From Pseudoalteromonas arctica A 37-1-2 (GTDB lineage Bacteria > Pseudomonadota > Gammaproteobacteria > Enterobacterales > Alteromonadaceae), in assembly GCF_000238395.3 (NCBI RefSeq), contig NZ_CP011025.1:2976001-3040000 (forward strand): a DNA stretch of 64,000 nt, given 5' to 3'. Shown one piece after another: positions 57,615 to 64,000 of the stretch; positions within the stretch are counted from its first letter, which is position 1; the number at the start of each line of letters is the position of its first letter. The notes below the pieces were generated by a model that saw only the letters and a list, made by a program, of their open reading frames with translations, was not told the origin of the DNA and ran no database searches. The position numbers were made by a program, and so were the translations under genes.

Positions 57615-58037
57615 ATGACACTTACAACCCCGGGCCTACTTTTCCCGGCCATATCGCTGCTATTACTAGCCTATACAAACCGATTTTTAGTTTTAGCGCA
57701 ATTAATTAGGGAGTTAAATACGCGCGAGGGTGAATCTATTCGCCCTGTTGTAGTGGCTCAAATCACTAATTTACGTAAACGCATTAAGCTAATTAGAACA
57801 ATGCAAGTATACGGTGTCGCCTCTTTTTTACTGTGTACATTTTCAATGTTTGCTTTATTTATTGAATTTAATACCACGGGCATTATTTTATTTGGTGTTA
57901 GTTTAGCTTGCTTAAGTCTATCGTTATTAACGTCTTTATTTGAAATACATATTTCCTGCGATGCAATTGAAATAGAACTACAAAGCATTGAAAACAAACC
58001 ATTAAGCAATAGGATTAGTCGGAATTTTGTGAAATGA
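57615..58037 (+). CDS. DUF2721 membrane protein
   Basis: A 140-residue protein with three membrane segments (about 8-28, 65-88, 90-108) and a cytoplasmic tail (SCDAIEIELQSIEN). The LLFPAISLLLLAYTNRFLVL and LIRELNTREG patterns fit DUF2721. Function unknown. AAGGAA precedes the ATG. Confidence 0.8.
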   Translation: MTLTTPGLLFPAISLLLLAYTNRFLVLAQLIRELNTREGESIRPVVVAQITNLRKRIKLIRTMQVYGVASFLLCTFSMFALFIEFNTTGIILFGVSLACLSLSLLTSLFEIHISCDAIEIELQSIENKPLSNRISRNFVK

Positions 58038-58413
58038 ATTTGTATTTATCGTCCCCCTATTATTTGTCACACGAATCTTATATGTATGCCCTATTTTGGG
58101 GCACACTTTTTTATTATTTAGAACAATCAGACTCTAAGTATCCAACTAACCTACTGACTAAAAATAACTTTATCAAAATAGTCAATTGCAAAAATGTCGA
58201 TAAAGAGCAATAAACAACTAGTCTTCAATTAAAAAAGTAATACTATTTGGTCGCTTTTTTCTTTAATTAATACTAAAAGGGGGGTATCCTGCTGGAAACA
58301 TGTATGAACTTGCAAATATATTTCAATATAAAATTTTACTAAACTTTAGAATAAAAATTAATATATTTGATGTCCGCTGTATCTGCGACTTACTTATAAA
58401 AAGGGACTATAAA
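58038..58413. other. Intergenic region before the LysR gene
   Basis: About 375 A/T-rich bases. A weak hairpin (TGCCC…GGGCA near 58086-58102, T-run five bases on) may end the DUF2721 transcript. The rest presumably holds the LysR promoter; nothing else recognised. Confidence 0.4.
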
Positions 58414-59298
58414 GTGAGATTTGAACAATTAGAGCAATTTGTAGCACTTGGAGTGTTACGTCACTTTAGACAAGCAGCTGAACAAACCCAAATCAGTACT
58501 TCAGCGCTAACGCGCAGCATTCAAACACTTGAAAATGAAATGGGATATGAGTTAGTAAAACGCTCAACACGTTCAGTTAAATTAACGCCAGAAGGCGAAC
58601 TTTTTCTTGAATATGCTAAAACGACTCTATCGGAACTTGAGCTAACGAAAAAACGGATTTTTCAATCAGTAAACGGTAATGCTAACGAAAAGCTGGTTAT
58701 TGGCTATACCAATAAGGCAAGCAGCATAGTACCTATTTCTTGTGGGCAGTTTTTAGCTCAATATCCACATATAAAAATTGAAATGCAATTACAAAATCAG
58801 CAAGAGCTAACACGTAAACTCCAACAAGGAGAAATAGACATAAGTGTATACTCTCAAGCGATTAATAGTATTGGCAGTGATATTCACCTACCTGATCAGC
58901 TTGTATTATTTGTTTCAAAAAATCACCCTCTTGCACATAAAAACGATATAAGTAAGCAAAACCTTGATAGCTATCCTATGTTTGGCTGCTTCTCTCAATC
59001 GAAACAAGTGCAAACCATGCTTAATGAAGCAATTGATTCTTTAAATAAATCATCAAGTATTAAAGTGGGCAGTATTGATCAAGTAATGGCTGGCGTAGTT
59101 AAATCAGATCACTTTGCTATTGCAAGCATTGAACATGCAAATACAATCGCAGAAAACCCTGAACTCGTGCAACTGAAAACAAATAAAGATTTAAACCACG
59201 AACAACTCGTTGTACAAACAAGCCAGCAAACCTCTATTACTGAACATGTAGAGCATTTACTATCGCTTATAAAGAAAGCGGGAGCTACATTTAGCTAA
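58414..59298 (+). CDS. LysR-family transcriptional regulator
   Basis: A 294-residue regulator. The winged helix-turn-helix (1-60) reads EQLEQFVALGVLRHFRQAAE and ISTSALTRSIQTLENEMGYEL. A periplasmic-binding-like effector domain fills about 90-290. The GTG start follows AGGGA by eight bases and gives the usual LysR N-terminus; a longer frame from 58300 was rejected. The 2OG-Fe(II) oxygenase gene follows on the same strand and could be a target or chance neighbour. Effector unknown. Confidence 0.88.
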   Translation: MRFEQLEQFVALGVLRHFRQAAEQTQISTSALTRSIQTLENEMGYELVKRSTRSVKLTPEGELFLEYAKTTLSELELTKKRIFQSVNGNANEKLVIGYTNKASSIVPISCGQFLAQYPHIKIEMQLQNQQELTRKLQQGEIDISVYSQAINSIGSDIHLPDQLVLFVSKNHPLAHKNDISKQNLDSYPMFGCFSQSKQVQTMLNEAIDSLNKSSSIKVGSIDQVMAGVVKSDHFAIASIEHANTIAENPELVQLKTNKDLNHEQLVVQTSQQTSITEHVEHLLSLIKKAGATFS

Positions 59299-59308
59299 TC
59301 CAATATTT

Positions 59309-59375
59309 TAAAAAGTGCGGCGTAATAAACAGTAGCTTTAAATCGCTTTTCGGCTACACTGTCGCACCTTTTTTA
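59309..59375 (+). terminator. Possible terminator after the LysR gene
   Basis: AAAAAGTGCG and CGCACCTTTTTT enclose an inner GTAGC/GCTAC pair. The long branched structure ends in six T. Confidence 0.5.
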
Positions 59376-59383
59376 AACAGCTG

Positions 59384-60010
59384 ATGTGGATGAACACACT
59401 TTTTGGTCCTGATGTCTATTTAGATGATATAGAACGTCAAGGATACACCGTAATTCATAACGCGCTTATTGCCGATTTAGTTAACGATTTAGTTGCAGAT
59501 TGCCATCGTATAAACCCCCACTTTAGCCTTGCCGGTATTGGTCGATTAAATAACTTACAAATAGATAAAACTATTCGTACTGATAAAACCTATTGGTTTG
59601 ACGGCAGCTCGCAAGCACAGCTTACTTATCAAGCAATAATGCAAAGTATAAAAACCACGTTAAATCGTAGCTTTTTTATGGGGCTATTTGATTACGAATG
59701 TCATTATGCAAAATATACACAGGGGGACTTTTACAAAAAGCACTTAGATGCATTTAAAGGTCGATCTAATCGTGTATTTACAACGGTGCTTTATTTAAAT
59801 ACGCCAGAGCAAGGTGGCGAACTTGTTATTTATAAACCTAAAAGTAAAGAAGTAGAAATAACCATTAAACCAACGGCTGGCACATTGGTTATGTTTGAAA
59901 GCGAACGTTTTGCTCATGAAGTGCTTCCTGCAGTTGACGAACGCTATTCTATTGCTGGATGGTTTAGAAAAAACGCCTCTATTAGCGGTATTATTGATCC
60001 GCCCCGATAG
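59384..60010 (+). CDS. 2-oxoglutarate/Fe(II) dioxygenase (prolyl-4-hydroxylase-like)
   Basis: A 208-residue oxygenase. The iron facial triad is visible as HLD in DFYKKHLDAFKGRSNRVFTT (His and Asp) and the later His of RFAHEVLPAVDERYSIAGWF. Arg of the last segment binds 2-oxoglutarate. GGELVIYKPK and GTLVMFESER complete the double-stranded beta-helix. The protein family hydroxylates protein or small-molecule targets; which one is unknown here. Two nearby ATGs (59384, 59390) compete as starts. Confidence 0.83.
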   Translation: MWMNTLFGPDVYLDDIERQGYTVIHNALIADLVNDLVADCHRINPHFSLAGIGRLNNLQIDKTIRTDKTYWFDGSSQAQLTYQAIMQSIKTTLNRSFFMGLFDYECHYAKYTQGDFYKKHLDAFKGRSNRVFTTVLYLNTPEQGGELVIYKPKSKEVEITIKPTAGTLVMFESERFAHEVLPAVDERYSIAGWFRKNASISGIIDPPR

Positions 60011-60047
60011 CTCTAAATAACTCATTTTAACAGCCTTAACTAAGGCT

Positions 60048-60926
60048 TTAAAATGCTATTGGGTATGAAAGTAATAACCCTATAAAGATAGCCAAACCCA
60101 CATAATGGTTATTTAAAAACGCTTTAAAGCAGGCATCTCTTTCACGTTTATGAATAAGCGTTTGTTGATATGCCAATAAACCAGCTGCTACACCCAAACC
60201 AACGCCAAACGCGACACTTAAATGATTACTTATACCAATAAACGCAACCAGCGCTATAAATACAGCATTAAGTAAAAAGATTATGTGGCGGTCGAATTTA
60301 CCAAATAAAATAGCGGTTGATTTTACCCCTATTTTTAAATCGTCATCTCTATCAACCATCGCATACATAGTGTCATAAGCGACTGTCCAGCAAATGTTGG
60401 CTATAAATAATAACCATGCCTGCTGCGGTAATGCATTTATTGAAGCCATATACGCCATTGGAATAGCCCAACCAAATGCAGCCCCTAAAACAACTTGTGG
60501 TAATTGTGTATAGCGTTTCATAAAAGGGTAGCAAAAGGCTAAAGCCAAAGCCCCAAAAGAAAGCAAAATAGTATTAACGCTAAGCATTAATACTAAAATA
60601 AACGCAATAACTATGAGCAGTAAAAATAGGCTAAGTGCTTCACCACTACTAACCCGCCCTGAAGCTAGCGGCCGCTGAGCAGTGCGTTTTACAGAGCCGT
60701 CTATTTTTCTATCTGCAAAATCATTAATTACGCATCCTGCACTTCGCATAACAACAACGCCCAGCGTAAATATAATAAAGTTGAGTAAGCTCGGCATCCC
60801 ACTATTAGCAAGCCATAAGGCCCAGTATGTTGGCCAAAGTAATAACAAGGTACCAATGGGCTTATCTATACGCATTAGCTGTATATAGTAAGAAATATGT
60901 TTTGGCTTTAAAACGGCTAATTTCAT
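60048..60926 (-). CDS. ubiA: 4-hydroxybenzoate octaprenyltransferase
   Basis: UbiA prenylates 4-hydroxybenzoate in ubiquinone synthesis, in the inner membrane. The 292-residue protein has about eight helices and the two Asp-rich motifs [20 protein letters not shown] and [20 protein letters not shown]. Its ATG overlaps the ubiC stop by four bases. Confidence 0.96.
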   Translation of the reverse strand: MKLAVLKPKHISYYIQLMRIDKPIGTLLLLWPTYWALWLANSGMPSLLNFIIFTLGVVVMRSAGCVINDFADRKIDGSVKRTAQRPLASGRVSSGEALSLFLLLIVIAFILVLMLSVNTILLSFGALALAFCYPFMKRYTQLPQVVLGAAFGWAIPMAYMASINALPQQAWLLFIANICWTVAYDTMYAMVDRDDDLKIGVKSTAILFGKFDRHIIFLLNAVFIALVAFIGISNHLSVAFGVGLGVAAGLLAYQQTLIHKRERDACFKAFLNNHYVGLAIFIGLLLSYPIAF

Positions 60927-61474
60927 GAGTATAAATATGCTCCTGGTAAAAACACTTCACACACTAAAAATTTATATTCTCGTAGCGAAAACACACTTCG
61001 ACGACCGAGTAAGTTTTGTTTAGATAAATTTAATTGAGACACCAACTGCTGCAATGAATGCTCGCTGTTAAAACATGCTATTTCTATATCAGTACGCACT
61101 AATTGAGAGTCTTGAAAAATAACATCACCAAGAGGTCGATTTCCCATGTTAAGCAGAGGATTATGCGATTTATTTTGTCGTTTATTGTCGGGTAGCCAAC
61201 TTTGTGCGTAGACCATTGGCTTATCATCACATAACAAAATCACTTCTCTATTTAGTGCCGATACTGCTGTGCAACTAAGTAATTTTTGTTGCTCAACCGA
61301 TAAATCAAACGTTTGCTCACTAAGTACTTTTACAGAGAAGTTTTGCGATCGACTTTTTAATTTAGCCGTTAATGAATGAGGCTCAAATAGCCAATCACGC
61401 TCAGTCGCTGTTAAGCCGCTTACTTGTGAAGTATGTTGCCAGTTGGCAGACAAAGAAATAGGGAAAGTAGTCAC
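60923..61474 (-). CDS. ubiC: Chorismate pyruvate-lyase
   Basis: UbiC releases pyruvate from chorismate to give 4-hydroxybenzoate, the first ubiquinone-specific step. The 183-residue protein has the [16 protein letters not shown] start ([16 protein letters not shown]), [30 protein letters not shown] and [20 protein letters not shown]. Overlaps ubiA as one operon. Confidence 0.94.
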   Translation of the reverse strand: MTTFPISLSANWQHTSQVSGLTATERDWLFEPHSLTAKLKSRSQNFSVKVLSEQTFDLSVEQQKLLSCTAVSALNREVILLCDDKPMVYAQSWLPDNKRQNKSHNPLLNMGNRPLGDVIFQDSQLVRTDIEIACFNSEHSLQQLVSQLNLSKQNLLGRRSVFSLREYKFLVCEVFLPGAYLYS

Positions 61475-61641
61475 AATTGCTCAATTAAATAAAAACCGGA
61501 GCAATAATAACATTGCCAATGCATTTGAAAAAGTGATGATTTACTGCCATAAATAACTAAGATAAATAACTGCTTGGCGCTGTTTATTACACACCATTGG
61601 GTATAAACTATTTACAACAGGTTTTTAGAAACGCTTTAAAT

Positions 61642-62040
61642 ATGAAAAAAATAGTATACGCAGGTCTTTTTACATTCTTTGTAAGCGTTATAAGCTTTAC
61701 AGCTCGAGCTGAATCCACAGTGGGTTATTTTGGTTTTGAGCCAGATATAATTACTAACTATATTGGTCCATCAAGTAAAAAAATGGGCTATGTGCGCGTA
61801 ACTATAGATTTAATGCTTAATGACACTTCAGATATTGCAATAGTAGAGCACCACACCCCTTTACTGCGCGATGCCTTAGTAGAAATATTTTCAAAAGAGT
61901 CTGAAGAGAAAATAAAATCACTTACTGGTCGAGAAGAAATACGTGCAAAGTGCGCCGTAAAACTAAAAAGCCTGTTAAAAGAAGAAACAGGACAAGAGAT
62001 CATCCGTGAAGTCTTGTTCACTAAATATTTATATCATTAG
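61642..62040 (+). CDS. FliL-like periplasmic or membrane protein
   Basis: A 132-residue protein with an N-terminal signal (about 1-21, ISFTARA|ES). FliL-like pattern: YFGFEPDIITNYIGPSSKKM, MGYVRVTIDLM, LLRDALVEIFSKESEEKIKS and IIREVLFTKYLYH. FliL stabilises the flagellar stator, but this copy lies away from flagellar genes, beside ubiC, as in Vibrio. It starts at the ATG of MKKIVY; a longer frame from 61597 was rejected. Role unproven. Confidence 0.82.
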   Translation: MKKIVYAGLFTFFVSVISFTARAESTVGYFGFEPDIITNYIGPSSKKMGYVRVTIDLMLNDTSDIAIVEHHTPLLRDALVEIFSKESEEKIKSLTGREEIRAKCAVKLKSLLKEETGQEIIREVLFTKYLYH

Positions 62041-62050
62041 TATTTAACGG

Positions 62051-62869
62051 TTAACGATTTGCGTTAAATATTTTGGCGGTATAGGCAAAAGCCATACCGC
62101 TAACTAATCCACCTAAGTGCGCCCAATTAGCCATGCCAACAAATAATACATCTGCAAAACCTAGCACCAGCCAAATCAACATAAAACCAACAATAGCCGT
62201 ACTAACTAGCGCAGGTTTATTAGGGTTTAAAAAACTATGAATCCAACAAAAACCTAGTAACCCATACACCACACCGCTTAGGCCGCCAAAATTCGGGCCA
62301 ACCATTAAATATTGTGCCCAATTACTAATAAGTGCAGTCACTAAAAACAAGCCTATTAAGCTTAGTTTTCCGCATTGTTTTTCGATATTGTCACCAAGCG
62401 ACATCCACCAAATTAAATTAAACACTATATGCATCGCGCTAAAATGTACGAGGGCGGGCGTTAACCAACTTAAAGGCTGCGTAGGTTTAAACTGCATCAT
62501 GGTGTAAATGGTCTCAAAACCACCTAGTAAAAAAGCAAAATAAATTATAACGCTTACAATACTTACAGTTTGATTTAACCAGCTGAGCGCTTTAAATCGC
62601 GCCATAAGATTAAGTGATTGCCCTTGATATTTAAGCGGCGACTGTGTGCTGCCTACATCCCAAGATGCTTGCTGGTATTTTTCATGATTAGGATTTTGTG
62701 TAAACTCAACCCATAAAGGCTGAACTTGATGAAAGTCCTCCTCAGCCACACTAATGACGACATTACTACCATCTGCTGAGTGTACCTTTGCATCTAGGCC
62801 TTGGCTTTTTAAATAGTCTATAAAGCCCTGTGCTGCGCGCGGGTTATTTAAACTACCAAGCTCTATCAT
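62051..62869 (-). CDS. glpG: Rhomboid protease GlpG
   Basis: A 272-residue intramembrane serine protease. The cytoplasmic N-terminal domain (about 1-80) is followed by six helices. The catalytic serine is in FGGLSGVVYGLLG (GxSG) and the histidine in NWAHLGGLVSGM. HFSAMHIVFNLIWWMSLG is the conserved loop-2 region. The ATG overlaps the glpE stop (ATGA), so a longer frame was rejected. Confidence 0.94.
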   Translation of the reverse strand: MIELGSLNNPRAAQGFIDYLKSQGLDAKVHSADGSNVVISVAEEDFHQVQPLWVEFTQNPNHEKYQQASWDVGSTQSPLKYQGQSLNLMARFKALSWLNQTVSIVSVIIYFAFLLGGFETIYTMMQFKPTQPLSWLTPALVHFSAMHIVFNLIWWMSLGDNIEKQCGKLSLIGLFLVTALISNWAQYLMVGPNFGGLSGVVYGLLGFCWIHSFLNPNKPALVSTAIVGFMLIWLVLGFADVLFVGMANWAHLGGLVSGMAFAYTAKIFNANR

Positions 62870-63183
62870 CGCTCTACTTTCTCGCTGTAAGCCGCTTCCC
62901 AAGCAGTAAAGCCCCCATCCATGCTGTAAACATCTTCAAAACCTTGCTCAACTAAATAACTAGCAGCGCCTTGAGAGCTCATACCGTGATAACACACAAT
63001 AATAATTGGTTGATCGAATTCTTTTTCCATCATAAATTGTGCAATATTACCGTTAGAAAGTGCTTCTGAGCCTGGAATACGACCAGCTTGATACGAATTT
63101 GGATCGCGAATATCTGCAATTACAACGTCTTCTTTATCTAGAAGTTCTAACGTTTGCGCTATAGAAATGTGTTTAAATGCCAT
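62866..63183 (-). CDS. glpE: Thiosulfate sulfurtransferase GlpE
   Basis: A 105-residue single-domain rhodanese that transfers sulfur from thiosulfate. The active-site loop is IIVCYHGMSSQGAASYLVEQ (Cys at about 65). Other motifs are VVIADIRDPNSYQAGRIPGS and YSMDGGFTAWEAAY. It is translationally coupled to glpG. Confidence 0.94.
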   Translation of the reverse strand: MAFKHISIAQTLELLDKEDVVIADIRDPNSYQAGRIPGSEALSNGNIAQFMMEKEFDQPIIIVCYHGMSSQGAASYLVEQGFEDVYSMDGGFTAWEAAYSEKVER

Positions 63184-63206
63184 TGAAGTCTCTTTAATTA
63201 ATAGTA

Positions 63207-63232
63207 TAAAAAAGGCGGCTAAAGCCGCCCTT
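63207..63232 (-). terminator. Terminator after tdh
   Basis: Read leftward, GGGCGGC-TTTA-GCCGCC is followed by a T-run, 20 bases past the tdh stop. Confidence 0.8.
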
Positions 63233-63251
63233 CTTGTAATTTAGTTAGGAA

Positions 63252-64000
63252 CTAATCCCAGTTTAAAATTACTTTACCTGACTGACCTGAAATCATCATA
63301 TCAAAGCCAGCTTGGAAGTCATCCACAGAATACTGATGTGTAATGATTGGGTTCAAATCAAGACCAGATTGAATCAAGCTTGCCATTTTGTACCACGTTT
63401 CGAACATTTCGCGACCGTAAATACCTTTAATCACTAAACCTTTAAAAATAACTTGGTTCCAATCAACCGCCATATCAGATGGTGGAATACCTAGCATGGC
63501 AATTTTACCGCCGTGGTTCATGTTATTAAGCATTGAATTAAAAGCGCTTGGCACACCTGACATCTCAAGACCAATATCAAAGCCCTCTGTCATACCTAAG
63601 TCTTTTATTACATCTTCAAGCTTTTCGCTTGCCACGTTTACCGCGCGAGATGCCCCCATTTTACGTGCTAAATCTAAGCGGTATTCATTCACGTCGGTAA
63701 TAACGACGTGACGAGCTCCAACATGTTTTGCTACAGCTGCTGCCATAATACCAATTGGGCCTGCACCAGTAATAAGCACATCTTCGCCAACTAAGTCGAA
63801 CGATAATGCGGTATGAACTGCATTGCCAAACGGGTCAAAAATAGAAGCCAGTTCGTCAGAAATGTTATCTGGAATTTTAAATGCATTAAATGCAGGAATA
63901 ACTAAATACTCTGCAAATGCACCTTCACGGTTTACACCTACGCCTGTTGTATTTCGGCATAAATGTACACGCCCAGCACGACAGTTACGACAATGCCCAC
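63252..64000 (-). CDS. tdh: L-threonine 3-dehydrogenase, C-terminal part
   Basis: Tdh oxidises threonine to 2-amino-3-ketobutyrate, which Kbl cleaves to glycine. The frame is open to the window edge, so the start is outside. About 249 residues remain: the end of the structural-zinc region ([15 protein letters not shown]), [20 protein letters not shown], the NAD-binding [20 protein letters not shown] and the ending [12 protein letters not shown]. kbl would be expected just beyond the window. Confidence 0.94.
   Translation of the reverse strand, partial: GHCRNCRAGRVHLCRNTTGVGVNREGAFAEYLVIPAFNAFKIPDNISDELASIFDPFGNAVHTALSFDLVGEDVLITGAGPIGIMAAAVAKHVGARHVVITDVNEYRLDLARKMGASRAVNVASEKLEDVIKDLGMTEGFDIGLEMSGVPSAFNSMLNNMNHGGKIAMLGIPPSDMAVDWNQVIFKGLVIKGIYGREMFETWYKMASLIQSGLDLNPIITHQYSVDDFQAGFDMMISGQSGKVILNWD

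Overview
The window reads as a piece of the main chromosome of a marine gammaproteobacterium of the order Alteromonadales, most like Pseudoalteromonas. This rests on low GC, tight Vibrio/Shewanella-type gene order (pncC/mutS, surE-pcm-yqaA-nlpD-rpoS, glpE-glpG, ubiC-ubiA beside a FliL-like gene), and protein sequences recognised from memory, not from a search. No rRNA, tRNA or CRISPR array was seen.

Layout. 1-7.6 kb: the end of purU, a LuxR-type response regulator next to acetyl-CoA synthetase (acs), a DcaP-like porin and a TonB-dependent siderophore receptor. 7.6-19 kb: a conserved housekeeping block with recA (clear LexA box), pncC, mutS, rpoS, nlpD, yqaA, pcm, surE, truD, ispF, ispD and ftsB. 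The stretch from ispD to pcm is a chain of overlapping genes. 19-22 kb: small conserved unknowns and a MoxR ATPase/VWA pair. 22-32 kb: the accessory region, a Sec-type Rhs/YD-repeat toxin gene on the minus strand followed by a string of displaced toxin tips. Most tips are preceded by a 0.1-0.3 kb copy of the 3' end of the rhs core and followed by a candidate immunity gene. 32-47 kb: an unusual Nramp-family transporter, hpf, ppnP, tkt, metK (MetJ box), a membrane sulfatase-fold protein, fau, rpiA, serA, panP and a membrane EAL protein. 47-57 kb: a 266-bp MITE-like element that forms the end of a TrmB-like gene, an ABC-2 exporter, ubiX, mpl, uppP, folK, folB, plsY and tsaD. 57-64 kb: yjaG, DUF2007 and DUF2721 genes, a LysR regulator, a 2OG-Fe(II) oxygenase, ubiA, ubiC, a FliL-like gene, glpG, glpE and the C-terminal part of tdh.

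How it works together. Most genes are core metabolism and genome maintenance. The exception is the Rhs array, which looks like a store of alternative C-terminal toxins (two papain-like, one Ntox37-like, one with a hydrophobic glycine-rich end, one unknown, one remnant) with their immunity genes. Shared core DNA could let recombination move a new tip onto the main gene. The main rhs gene carries two apparent single-base frameshifts, so its present activity is doubtful. Many start sites were moved to a downstream ATG or GTG where a Shine-Dalgarno sequence or family length supports it.
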